From contig CP071065.1 of NCBI GenBank assembly GCA_017164015.1, positions 7,903,501 through 7,967,500 on the forward strand: DNA of 64,000 nt. Direction: 5' to 3'. Both the position numbers and the translations under genes were made by a program. The notes under the pieces were generated by a model that saw nothing but the letters and a program-made list of their open reading frames with translations, had not been told where the DNA came from and ran no database searches. Below are positions 34,682 through 42,840 of the stretch, in pieces. Source of the DNA: Nostoc sp. UHCC 0702 (GTDB lineage: Bacteria; Cyanobacteriota; Cyanobacteriia; Cyanobacteriales; Nostocaceae). Position 1 is the stretch's first letter, and every line of letters starts with the position of its first letter.

Positions 34682-37549
34682 CTAAAGATTGTTACCAGCT
34701 AGCGGTAACAGCAAACGACTGACTACACGATTATCTGGTAACTGATAAAAATGTAATTCTCCCCCCCATTGCTGCATGAGATTTTGGCAGATTAGCAGAT
34801 GTAAACCTGGTGGCTGGTTGAGGTAGTAAGGAGCAAGCACATCTTTGGGTGTATTGTTATTTAGCGCTGCCAGTAGCTGTGGTTCAATGATGCCGTTATC
34901 TGTGATCGACAGTTCTAACAATCGTTCATCTGAACGGCGACACCAGATATCAATCCTGCTACCGTTTTGAGAACGCTCACAGGCTGCAAGCAATAATTCA
35001 TGAAGAACTAATTCAAATTTGACAATATCGCCAGCGATCACCATTGAGGATGGATAATCTGAGGTTTGAATTCCTTTAACTAATGAACCACTGTTTGCTG
35101 TATCCTGTTCCCCAATGGATTGTCCTAAACCATGCACACCTACCCACAGCTTGTGTTGCTTAAATAAAGTTTCCACTCGTTCGAGCGATCGCTTCAAAAA
35201 ACTAGCTACGGGCATGGTTTCCCAGCTCATATGCAAATGCCACTGCTCAAGTTTCACTAGTCCACTCATGGAGGCTGTTGTGTGGTCTAACTGCCGCAGC
35301 AATAACTGGTAGCGTGTCTGAGTTAATTCATTAGTAGGAATACCCAAATCATTTATTTGACTCAGTACTAAGGTTGTTGTTCTCTGGATTTCTTGTAGAC
35401 GACGGTGTTTATACCAATTGAGCTGTTGTAATTCTTGAGTTGTGGACTCTAAAAGTTGGATAATTTGCTGGTGACGACGCGACCAAGCTAATTGAGTCAC
35501 AAGAGTTTCTGTGATATTGAGGCTTTGTTGTGACCATTGACGTTCTCGACGGTCTGCTATTACCACTACCCCAGTGGGTTGATAATCAGCAGCAGTACGT
35601 AAAGGCATCACCAAAATTTGACCGATGCCGGAACCATTTAACCATTTTCTAGTTTCTGGGGGTAAATCGTCCACATTCATACTGAGATAATTGTCGTGAG
35701 CAAGCGCCCACTGGATCAAAGCCTCAGATTGGATGGCAACTGATGTATTGCCGCTCAGGCCAAACTTACTATCTGCTATTACCCCTGGTATAATTTCTGC
35801 ATTATCTTCACCAGCTGACCAAGATAGCAGTAATGTCAGGGGACAATCAAGAATATATGCTATTTGTTCTAATACTGTGCGTTCTAAATGCTTTGGAGCG
35901 ATTTTTTCACTTTCGGCAGGTTCCAGGATACGTAGACATTGCTGAATACTGGACAAAAATTTGTGCTGATACTGAGTCTCAGTGTGCAGTTGCCATTGAC
36001 GAAGAATTACACCAATTTGTTGACTGACAATCCACAGCAGTTCCTTTTCTAAACTTGTCCAAGTGCGATAGTTTTCGTGAGCAAGGAGTAAAAGGGTTGT
36101 TGGTGCATGATTTTGAGTGCAGTTGCAAACTAGCAGCGATCGCACACCATTTTCTAGTAAAGGTGGACGCCAATTCAAAAACCGCAAATCTTCGTTTAAG
36201 TTCTCTACCTCCACAGCAGTTTTTGCAGACTTCAGCAGTTGTACGTCCATTTCTTTGAGGGCATTGAAAACAAATGTCAAAGGTCGGCGATTCTGGGGTT
36301 GACTTTGGTAAACAACTTGATAGTTATTCTGCTCAGGGTGGTACTGTAATAGTAAAAAGCGAGTGGCAGCGAGTCGAGCCAACACTTTTGTCGCACAATT
36401 TTGTAAAGTTTCTTGAAGGTTTTGCTGGCTATAGATGGCTTGGGCAACTTGGCTAGTGAGATGGCTATCATCTTGGATTTGTTGAATGGTGCTTTCCATA
36501 CTGTCAGTAGGAGCAACCAAAGAAATTAACCCCGCAGCACCAAGGACAAAGTTTTTATCTGCTTCCGTCCAGATTCGAGGTTCATTGCCCTCTACTGCCA
36601 GAAAACCTAGCAGGTCATTCTGCCACATAATCGGAGCTGCCAACAGCGATCGCACCCGCAAGCGTTGCAATAATTTTCCTGTAAAGTGGCTTTTAAGTGA
36701 ACTACGTGCATCACCAATCCAAACAATTTGATTGACTGCTAAAGCATAATAAAATTCACTCAATTCCTGCACTGTTATCCCAGCTGCGGGTTGCTGATTG
36801 CTAGAATCACGACCCATATTGACCAGTTGGTTGCTCATCCGACACCAAAAGTAACGCCCTTGGCGTTCAAACCAATAAATATTTGTCCGGTTGGGGGAGA
36901 TAAATTGATGTGTTGTCTCTACTACTGCTTTCAGCCTTTGGTCAAGATTATTTAAGGTACGTAAATTTTCTAGTAACTGTAATAATGGTTCATCAGGACG
37001 CTTGGTTTGCTTTTGCTGTAGATCTATTTCATGTTGATAAAGTACGGCCCCTAGTTCGCCCAGAACCATCATCAGACGTGCTTTTGCTTCCCCTGAGAGT
37101 AAGTAACCCCAGCGATCGCAACCCAGTAATAGCACGCCTAAACAGCGGTCTTTGTAGCGAATTGGTAAAAAAACTGTTCCCTGGATATTAAATTTTTTGC
37201 CAACTTCTAGCCATTCTGCTGCACGGGTTTCGGTTTGCAAATCGGCTATACCCAAAGGACGCTGTTCGATCACTACTTGCTCTAAGAGATCACCAGAATT
37301 GAGGACAAACCGTTTGTATAACAATCTAGTGTCACCATCGGGAATGATACCTCCTTTGCCAAACAATGTGTGCTTTAGGCGATCGTAAAGCGCAATCCAA
37401 ATCAGGCTGTAGTCAAACTGCTGTTGAACATAAGAAATAGTAGTTTTAATTAGAACTTCAACATCATCCTCTTCTCTGAGGCTTTGCAGGACTTGTCCCA
37501 AGGCCTGGATTTGCTGTTCGGCGGCTATAGTTTTTTGTGACTGCCCCAT
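34682..37549 (-). CDS. Multi-GAF sensor with degenerate histidine-kinase end
   Basis: 955 residues, soluble. Four GAF-like domains can be traced: ~25-175 (VLIKTTISYVQQQFDYSLIW, IQGTVFLPIRYKDRCLGVLL), ~190-345 (VRSLLAAPIMWQNDLLGFLA), ~370-515 and ~535-690 (GQILVMPLRTAADYQPTGVV). A helical region (~700-800, WYKHRRLQEIQRTTTLVLSQ) precedes an ATPase-like end. There the N box has lost its Asn (VLHELLLAACERS), the G1 box is TDNGI without the second Gly, and GLHLLICQ replaces GxGLGL. It may be a signalling scaffold or ligand sensor rather than an active kinase. Confidence 0.8.
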   Translation of the reverse strand: MGQSQKTIAAEQQIQALGQVLQSLREEDDVEVLIKTTISYVQQQFDYSLIWIALYDRLKHTLFGKGGIIPDGDTRLLYKRFVLNSGDLLEQVVIEQRPLGIADLQTETRAAEWLEVGKKFNIQGTVFLPIRYKDRCLGVLLLGCDRWGYLLSGEAKARLMMVLGELGAVLYQHEIDLQQKQTKRPDEPLLQLLENLRTLNNLDQRLKAVVETTHQFISPNRTNIYWFERQGRYFWCRMSNQLVNMGRDSSNQQPAAGITVQELSEFYYALAVNQIVWIGDARSSLKSHFTGKLLQRLRVRSLLAAPIMWQNDLLGFLAVEGNEPRIWTEADKNFVLGAAGLISLVAPTDSMESTIQQIQDDSHLTSQVAQAIYSQQNLQETLQNCATKVLARLAATRFLLLQYHPEQNNYQVVYQSQPQNRRPLTFVFNALKEMDVQLLKSAKTAVEVENLNEDLRFLNWRPPLLENGVRSLLVCNCTQNHAPTTLLLLAHENYRTWTSLEKELLWIVSQQIGVILRQWQLHTETQYQHKFLSSIQQCLRILEPAESEKIAPKHLERTVLEQIAYILDCPLTLLLSWSAGEDNAEIIPGVIADSKFGLSGNTSVAIQSEALIQWALAHDNYLSMNVDDLPPETRKWLNGSGIGQILVMPLRTAADYQPTGVVVIADRRERQWSQQSLNITETLVTQLAWSRRHQQIIQLLESTTQELQQLNWYKHRRLQEIQRTTTLVLSQINDLGIPTNELTQTRYQLLLRQLDHTTASMSGLVKLEQWHLHMSWETMPVASFLKRSLERVETLFKQHKLWVGVHGLGQSIGEQDTANSGSLVKGIQTSDYPSSMVIAGDIVKFELVLHELLLAACERSQNGSRIDIWCRRSDERLLELSITDNGIIEPQLLAALNNNTPKDVLAPYYLNQPPGLHLLICQNLMQQWGGELHFYQLPDNRVVSRLLLPLAGNNL

Positions 37550-37691
37550 CTGATAATTGGTTTACATAAGTTGTAATATATAAGATGCCCAAAAAACCAT
37601 CTTAAGTTATAGGCTCTTGCACTAATCGTTAAAAGCGTTGGTTGTTAATAGTCAGTGGTCAGTGGTTAGTGGTAAACCAGTCTGGTGTTAA

Positions 37692-38159
37692 AGGTTTTAT
37701 AGAAAGCATTTGAGAATAAGTAGGCAACGGAATGAACACGCAAAGAGAATTGCGCGTAACGTGTGCAAGTCTAACGACTTAGTAGCCTATGAAAACCTGC
37801 AAGTGCGTAATTTACTCAGAAACCATTGTTTGGCTAAGTCAATTGCTGACGCTAGCTGGTATTTGTTTAGGCAGTGGATTGAGTATTTTGCTGGTAAATT
37901 TGGTAAACAAGCTGTTGCTGTGGCTCCACATTACACCTCACAAAAATGTTCAAATTGTGGTGTAATCGTTAAAAAATCCCTATCAACTCGCACCCATGTT
38001 TGTAGCTGTGGATGTAGTTTGCATAGAGACGAAAACGCAGCAGTTAACATTTTAAATCTTGCAAGACTTGCTAGGGACGGGCAGTCCCGAAGTAACGCTG
38101 TAGGAGTTGGAATCACTACGCTAGTTGGCGCAAGCCTGCTAGAGCAAATTCTGACCTAG
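37692..38159 (+). pseudogene. 5'-truncated TnpB
   Basis: The frame begins within the TnpB C-terminal half (GFYRKHLRISRQRNEHAKRI). It keeps the RuvC Glu (LVAYENLQV), the Asp (HRDENAAVNI) and the zinc finger (CSNCG, CSCGC), but lacks the N-terminal domains and the first catalytic Asp. It therefore cannot be a nuclease. The right-end hairpin downstream is intact. The 5' junction is near 37690, next to agtggtcagtgg repeats. Confidence 0.85.
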
Positions 38160-38214
38160 ATTACAGAATCCCCGTCGCTTTAGCGCGGGGAGTGTCAAAT
38201 ATGATCAACTTGCG
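38160..38214 (+). ncRNA. Right-end hairpin and possible omega RNA end of the TnpB remnant
   Basis: ccccgtcgc-ttta-gcgcgggg followed by AGTGTCAA (TCAA at 38195-38198) matches the right end of the intact element. If still transcribed, the guide would be atatgatcaacttgcg (38199-38214). Such RNA could be used by the intact TnpB only if scaffolds are compatible. Confidence 0.4.
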
Positions 38215-38243
38215 TCAGGAATGAAAAAGCATTACCCAAAGCA

Positions 38244-38281
38244 TCAATAGCAACTGACAACTGACAACTGACAACTAACAA
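38244..38281. repeat. Heptamer array abutting pyrD
   Basis: Four copies of caactga-type units run to the base before the pyrD start codon, leaving no ordinary ribosome-binding site. Confidence 0.8.
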
Positions 38282-39424
38282 ATGGATATTTATCAATTCG
38301 CAATTCGTCCGTTTTTGTTCAATCTGGTAAAAACAGATCCAGAGTGGTTACATCAAGAGACGATTCGTAGCCTCAGCTGGCTATCGCAAACCAGTGGTCG
38401 TCCTCCTGCTAGCTGGCTCAACCGTAGCCTACAGCATTCTTTATGTTTGTGCGATCCACGTTTAGAGCAAACTCTATTTGGATTGCACTTTCCCAACCCC
38501 GTAGGCTTGGCAGCTGGGTTTGATAAGGATGGAGTTGCTGCTGGTATTTGGTCGAGTTTTGGTTTTGGCTTCGCAGAATTAGGTACTGTGACGTTTGTAG
38601 CACAACCAGGAAATCCTCGTCCACGCTTGTTTCGCTTACCTTTGGATCAAGCTGCACTTAACCGCATGGGTTTTAATAATAGCGGTGCGGCAGCTATGGC
38701 AGCACGGTTGGCACTGGCGTTGCAGGAGTTAGCTTGGACAATACCCATAGGTATTAATTTGGGTAAATCCAAGATTACGCCCTTAGAAGCAGCAGCAACA
38801 GATTATCTCAATAGTTTTCGCTTACTTAAGGAGTTGGGCGACTATTTTGTAGTTAATGTTTCTTCCCCCAATACTCCAGGGTTGCGATCGCTCCAAGATG
38901 CTTCCATGCTCAGTGCCATCTTGGATTTATTACAAAAGGAAAACAATGCACAAAAACCGATTTTTGTCAAGATAGCACCTGATTTGGCATGGGAAGCGAT
39001 CGCGGACATTATTGCTATAGCCAAAACCTACCAATTGGCGGGAATTATCGCTACTAACACCACCATTAGCCGCGATCGCCTGAAAACTCAACTAATTGGG
39101 CAAACTGGCAAATCACCTCAAGAAGAAGCCGGCGGAATCAGCGGTACGCCATTACGCGATCGTTCTACTGAGGTAATTCGTTTTATTTGGCAGCAAACCC
39201 AAGGACAAATACCGATTATTGGGGTTGGTGGCATTTTTTCTCCCGAAGACGCTTGGGAAAAAATTACTGCTGGTGCTAGTTTGATCCAGATTTATACAGG
39301 CTGGATTTATGAAGGGCCGATGATGGTACGTCGAATTCTGGCTGGTTTGCTTTCTAAGTTAGAACAGAATCGATTAAATTCCATCACTGAAGCCGTAGGT
39401 TTGGAATCAAAAATTAAAGTTTAA
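38282..39424 (+). CDS. pyrD: Dihydroorotate dehydrogenase (quinone), class 2
   Basis: 380 residues. NPVGLAAGFDKDG is the FMN-phosphate/substrate region, RLPLDQAALNRMGFNNSGA is the class 2 marker, INLGKSK, VNVSSPNTPGLR with the catalytic Ser, and GVGGIFSPEDAWEKI with QIYTGWIYEGP close the barrel. The N-terminal ~45 residues form the quinone-binding helices of class 2 enzymes, so it is membrane-associated and feeds electrons to plastoquinone during pyrimidine synthesis. The ATG directly follows tandem repeats. Confidence 0.95.
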   Translation: MDIYQFAIRPFLFNLVKTDPEWLHQETIRSLSWLSQTSGRPPASWLNRSLQHSLCLCDPRLEQTLFGLHFPNPVGLAAGFDKDGVAAGIWSSFGFGFAELGTVTFVAQPGNPRPRLFRLPLDQAALNRMGFNNSGAAAMAARLALALQELAWTIPIGINLGKSKITPLEAAATDYLNSFRLLKELGDYFVVNVSSPNTPGLRSLQDASMLSAILDLLQKENNAQKPIFVKIAPDLAWEAIADIIAIAKTYQLAGIIATNTTISRDRLKTQLIGQTGKSPQEEAGGISGTPLRDRSTEVIRFIWQQTQGQIPIIGVGGIFSPEDAWEKITAGASLIQIYTGWIYEGPMMVRRILAGLLSKLEQNRLNSITEAVGLESKIKV

Positions 39425-39435
39425 TTTTTAATTTT

Positions 39436-40176
39436 TTAGCCTTCCTCCAACGGGAAAAACTCCTTAGTTTTTTCCGAAAAAGTCCAAGCAATACCATCTG
39501 GGTCTCGGCTGCGAGTCCATTCTGGGAATTCTGGATCATTTCGCCGTTTATATACCGTGCTGGAATAAACATTTAGCCGTTTAGCTAGTTCCGATTGGAT
39601 GAGAGAGCCAAAAACTAGCTGTTTTGCCAGATTTGGTTGGACTTCCGTATGAACTGCTGGTGGTGGCAATTCTGCTTCTAGTTCTTCTTCCAGTGGCGGT
39701 GGTGGCGGTGGAGCCAAAAGCGAACGCGCTGTTTTACTCACTGGTTGAGCCGGAAGTTGTTTAACAGGTTCGCTACTATCGAGTATGTTGCCCAGAATAC
39801 TGGCAGTTATAAAATAATAAACTTCACCCCCTTCTTCAGAGTTTATGAAACTCGCACCGAATTCTGAAGCTTTTCCATCTAGGTAGCGTTTTGCGGCTGG
39901 CCCAGAAAAATTGCCCCTCAGTGCCAAGTCTATTGGCGTAATCTTGCCTTGGTTTTCCCGAATTAACTGATGGAAAATTGGGTTAACTTTCAGACACCAT
40001 TGTTGCCATTGATATAGCTGCCAAATATTGAAAGCGATCGCCAGCACAATTAGCGCCAGCAAAAATTTCCAGGTAGTAACCAGGAAAATAATCAAAAACG
40101 AGATTGGCAAAAGTAGAACGAGAAAAGCTTTCCCGTTGCCTTCTAGTAATTTTTCACTCATGCCGATTCTTGCCAA
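39436..40176 (-). CDS. Membrane protein with C-terminal helix-turn-helix-like domain
   Basis: 246 residues, or 241 from a second ATG. Residues ~17-58 form two membrane helices (FLVLLLPISFLIIFLVTTW and LLALIVLAIAFNIWQLY). The middle (ITPIDLALRGNFSGPAAKRY) looks like a small winged or helical domain, followed by a Pro/Glu linker (PPPPPPLEEELEAELPPP). The end (GSLIQSELAKRLNVYSSTVYKRR and DGIAWTFSEKTKEFF) resembles a MerR/excisionase-type helix-turn-helix. A membrane-tethered nucleic-acid-binding protein is possible. It converges with pyrD, with 11 bases between the stops. Confidence 0.6.
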   Translation of the reverse strand: MARIGMSEKLLEGNGKAFLVLLLPISFLIIFLVTTWKFLLALIVLAIAFNIWQLYQWQQWCLKVNPIFHQLIRENQGKITPIDLALRGNFSGPAAKRYLDGKASEFGASFINSEEGGEVYYFITASILGNILDSSEPVKQLPAQPVSKTARSLLAPPPPPPLEEELEAELPPPAVHTEVQPNLAKQLVFGSLIQSELAKRLNVYSSTVYKRRNDPEFPEWTRSRDPDGIAWTFSEKTKEFFPLEEG

Positions 40177-40703
40177 GTGAATTTTTGCAAATGATATACT
40201 ATCTTGGCAAAAATCTGGTCACTTTTTTGTATCGTTTGGCAAAGTTACGGCAAATTTATCGGCAAAACTAAAACACAGTCTAGCTCAGTATTATGCTTTT
40301 AGCACTCTAACACACATACCAGCTATGAAACTGTAGGCAAAACTTTTTGCCTAATACTCCAGGAACCCTGTCAGATTTAGGTTGAGGGCAAAACCCAAAA
40401 AAACTCTCTTTTCTTCATGTCCTTATACAGATACATGGGTAGGGGTGTACAGATGTACGCCCTACAAACGATTCATGTGTTGCAAATATTTGTGGAAATG
40501 CTATCACCGCTTGCGCGTCTACGTTATTACTGAAAAAAATTCTAAAATTAGCTTACCAGCCAGTTGACATCTAGTAGTACTTATACTACAGTAATAATAC
40601 AACCTGAAATTCCAAAGAAATTAACTTTTAATCTAGCGGATAGCTGGGTGAGGAAGAGTTTTGAATGTTTAACTCATAACTCACAACTTATAACTTTTAT
40701 ATG
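40177..40703. other. Intergenic region upstream of the Y RNA locus
   Basis: No gene is seen. It contains the palindrome at 40439-40465. Just before the first Y RNA are aactcat/aacttat repeats. A TATAAC at 40689-40694 sits 8 to 10 bases before the RNA's likely 5' end and could be its -10 element. Confidence 0.4.
40439..40465. repeat. Imperfect palindrome
   Basis: gtaggggtgtaca and tgtacgccctac form an almost perfect palindrome related to the one at 7807-7834. Confidence 0.6.
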
Positions 40704-40824
40704 TGGCGGGTAGCTCAGTGGCAGAGCGCTAAACATCCTTATTCACTCCTTGCCTGAAAAGGCCGAAGAATTGAGGGTTATCGATTGGGTTCGAGAGGTC
40801 GCGGGTTCAAATCCCGCCCCGCTA
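40704..40824 (+). ncRNA. Y RNA 1 (tRNA-like, Ro60/Rsr-binding)
   Basis: It has a tRNA acceptor stem (TGGCGGG with CCCGCTA, one G-T pair), TA at 8-9, a D arm (GCTC-AGTGGCA-GAGC), and a T arm (GCGGG-TTCAAAT-CCCGC). In place of an anticodon arm there is a ~70-base insert. Within it CCTTATTC pairs with GAATTGAGG across a small loop, and the strands ACTCCTTGCC and GGCCGAAG...GGGTTATCG match the Ro-binding helix of Y RNAs (CUUGAC opposite GGUCCGAAG...GUUAUC in vertebrate Y1). CCA is encoded three bases on (40827-40829), and TG/CA extend the acceptor helix to nine pairs. Confidence 0.85.
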
Positions 40825-40882
40825 CACCAATTAATTTTAGATTCAATCCAAAATCCAAAATCCAAAATCCAAAATTTCCATG

Positions 40883-41006
40883 TGGCAGGTAGCTCAGTGG
40901 GTAGAGCGCCGAAAACATCCTTATTCACCCCTTGTCTGAAAAGGCCGACGAATTAGGGTTATCGCCTTTTACGCCGGATGTCGCAGGTTCAAATCCTGCC
41001 CTGCCA
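40883..41006 (+). ncRNA. Y RNA 2 (tRNA-like, Ro60/Rsr-binding)
   Basis: It has the same design as the RNA 58 bases upstream. The acceptor is perfect (TGGCAGG with CCTGCCA), with D arm GCTC...GAGC and T arm GCAGG-TTCAAAT-CCTGC. The insert has an extra outer stem ACATCC with GGATGT, then CCTTATTC with GAATTAGG, and the Ro-type strands ACCCCTTGTC and GGCCGACG...GGGTTATCG around a TGAAAA loop. There is no encoded CCA and no anticodon, so it cannot be a translating tRNA. The gap to RNA 1 holds ccaaaat repeats, and the rsr start follows 38 bases later; the three may share one transcript. Confidence 0.85.
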
Positions 41007-41044
41007 CCTTTCATTTTTGCCCGTAAGGGCTGGGAGATGAAGCC

Positions 41045-42667
41045 ATGAATTACAATTTCTTGTCTACGACACGCTCCGCGAACACTAAAAAGAAGACAAC
41101 CACACCACAATCACAGCCTATCCCCGGACGAGAAGCCCAGATGATTCAAGGACGTTCCGGTGGTTGGATGTTTGATGCTGGCATTTGGAAGATGCTGCGC
41201 CGTTGTCTTTTAGTTGGTACAGCAAAAAGCACTTACTATGCAGGTAAGCAAGAACTAACAGAAGATTTTGTAACGGTTGTCAGACAAGCTGTTGCTGAAA
41301 ATCCCAGCCTTGTAGCCGAAGAAATTCTCTATGCTAGCGACGGACGCGCCATCAATAACAGTGCTACTATTCTGGCATTGGTACTACTATCTATGGGTGA
41401 AGCACCACAAGCAAAACAGGCTTTTGGTGAAATCTTTGGGCAAGTTGTTCGCACTGGTAGCCACTTCTATGAATGGTTGAATTACACCAAATCTTTGCGA
41501 GGATTTGGTAAGGTGGTGCGCGAAGCTGGTAAAACTTGGCTTTCACGAGAAGATGTGAAAGGCTTAGCTTATCAGTTGTTGAAATATCAACAGCGTCAAG
41601 GTTTCTCTCATCGAGATGCATTACGGTTATTCCATGTCAAACCACCTACAGAAAATCATCGTCAACTATTTGAGTGGGTAGTTAAAGGCTGGGAAGATTT
41701 GCCAGCAGAAATCCCCTCAGAAGCATTGGCGCAGATTTGGTGGTATGAGTGGCTGAAGCGAAATCCTTCCGAAACCCATGAAGCTATTTTGCAAGGACGC
41801 TTAACCCACGAAATGGCTGCACCCGTAGGCAAAATGGATAAGCAAGCTTGGCAGTTGCTATTTGCAGAAATGCCAATCGGTGCAATGCTGCGGAATCTAG
41901 GTTCGCTAACAGAACTGGGTGTGTTACGAACTGATGAAAGCGCTAATTTATCGCGTTTGGAAGCAGTTCTCAACAACAAGGAACATCTGCGTAAAGGTCG
42001 TATCCATCCGATTGATGTTTTGAAAGCACTCAAAACTTATGAATCTGGAGGAAGATTAGGACGTAGCCAAAAGACTTGGAAACCTGTTTCTCGCATTGTG
42101 GACATTTTAGAGAAAGCTGTGGAATTGTCTTTTGATGTTGTGCAACCCACTGGCAAAGTGTTTATGCACGCCGTAGACGTTTCCGGTTCAATGGGTAGCT
42201 TAGTTGCAGACATGGGACTAAGTTGCTGTGAAATTGCCACCACAATGGCACTGGTGACAGCAAAGGCAGAGAAAAACTATATGATTCGCGGCTTTGCTAA
42301 TGAATTCCGGGAATTAGGCATCACCGCTAAAGATAGTTTTAGTTCTGCTGTTGGCAAAGCTAGAAATCAAAACTTTGGGGGAACTGATGCGTCTGTAGCT
42401 TACGACTGGATGATTAAGAATCAGTTCAAAGCAGATGTAGTCTGCTTCTGGACTGACAGTGAGTCATGGGCTGGATATCAACATCCTAGTCAAGCGTTGG
42501 CTAAGTATCGTAAAAAGGTGAATCCCAACGTCAAGGCTGTGTATGTCACTCTCACACCTTACCGCATTACTTTGGTAGATCCTCAAGATTCATTGTCTTG
42601 GGATTTGGCGGGGTTCGATCCTGGAACACCACGTATTATTCAGATGCTAGCTACGGGTGATTTGTAA
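41045..42667 (+). CDS. rsr: Ro60/Rsr RNA-binding protein (TROVE and vWA domains)
   Basis: 540 residues. Residues ~35-350 are the HEAT-repeat ring of the TROVE domain (SGGWMFDAGIWKMLRRCLLV, LYASDGRAINNSATILAL, LQGRLTHEMAAP, MPIGAMLRNLGSL, IHPIDVLKAL), which binds Y RNA and ends of misfolded RNAs. Residues ~370-535 are a von Willebrand A domain with an intact MIDAS, DVSGSMGS (Asp378, Ser380, Ser382) and GGTDAS. Bacterial Rsr works with PNPase or other exonucleases in RNA quality control and stress recovery. GGGAG precedes the ATG. Two Y RNAs lie immediately upstream and one downstream. Confidence 0.95.
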   Translation: MNYNFLSTTRSANTKKKTTTPQSQPIPGREAQMIQGRSGGWMFDAGIWKMLRRCLLVGTAKSTYYAGKQELTEDFVTVVRQAVAENPSLVAEEILYASDGRAINNSATILALVLLSMGEAPQAKQAFGEIFGQVVRTGSHFYEWLNYTKSLRGFGKVVREAGKTWLSREDVKGLAYQLLKYQQRQGFSHRDALRLFHVKPPTENHRQLFEWVVKGWEDLPAEIPSEALAQIWWYEWLKRNPSETHEAILQGRLTHEMAAPVGKMDKQAWQLLFAEMPIGAMLRNLGSLTELGVLRTDESANLSRLEAVLNNKEHLRKGRIHPIDVLKALKTYESGGRLGRSQKTWKPVSRIVDILEKAVELSFDVVQPTGKVFMHAVDVSGSMGSLVADMGLSCCEIATTMALVTAKAEKNYMIRGFANEFRELGITAKDSFSSAVGKARNQNFGGTDASVAYDWMIKNQFKADVVCFWTDSESWAGYQHPSQALAKYRKKVNPNVKAVYVTLTPYRITLVDPQDSLSWDLAGFDPGTPRIIQMLATGDL

Positions 42668-42801
42668 GACAATATGGTTCAGTTAAGGCTAAAATTATTT
42701 GCCGTCAATTTTTTTTACGAACCGCAGAGGCGCAGAGGACGCAGAGAAAAGAGAGAAATGCTTAACTGAACTGTATTGAGTTATAAGAACAGCTGAATCA
42801 T
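42668..42801. other. rsr 3' flank
   Basis: No gene. It contains a degenerate cgcagaggcgcagaggacgc repeat of the dispersed cyanobacterial type. Confidence 0.4.
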
Positions 42802-42835
42802 AAAGGATAAAAGGTAATAACTTCTTTTATCCTTT
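42802..42835 (+). terminator. Intrinsic terminator of rsr
   Basis: A perfect 12-bp stem, aaaggataaaag (42802-42813) with cttttatccttt (42824-42835), 10-base loop, followed by TTCAT. It ends 5 bases before Y RNA 3, so that RNA needs its own promoter or arises by read-through and processing. Confidence 0.7.
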
Positions 42836-42840
42836 TTCAT

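Noticed and set aside
40704..41006. Real tRNA genes with short introns
   Set aside because: The inserts have no anticodon stem or exon junction, are only about 70 bases (too short for group I introns), share a Ro-binding motif and lie next to rsr. Y RNAs explain them better.
40743..41110. Small ORFs containing GAGFEPATS-like text around 40743-41110 on the minus strand and 40750-40956 on the plus strand
   Set aside because: GAGFEPATS is the antisense translation of a T arm; these are shadows of the Y RNAs.
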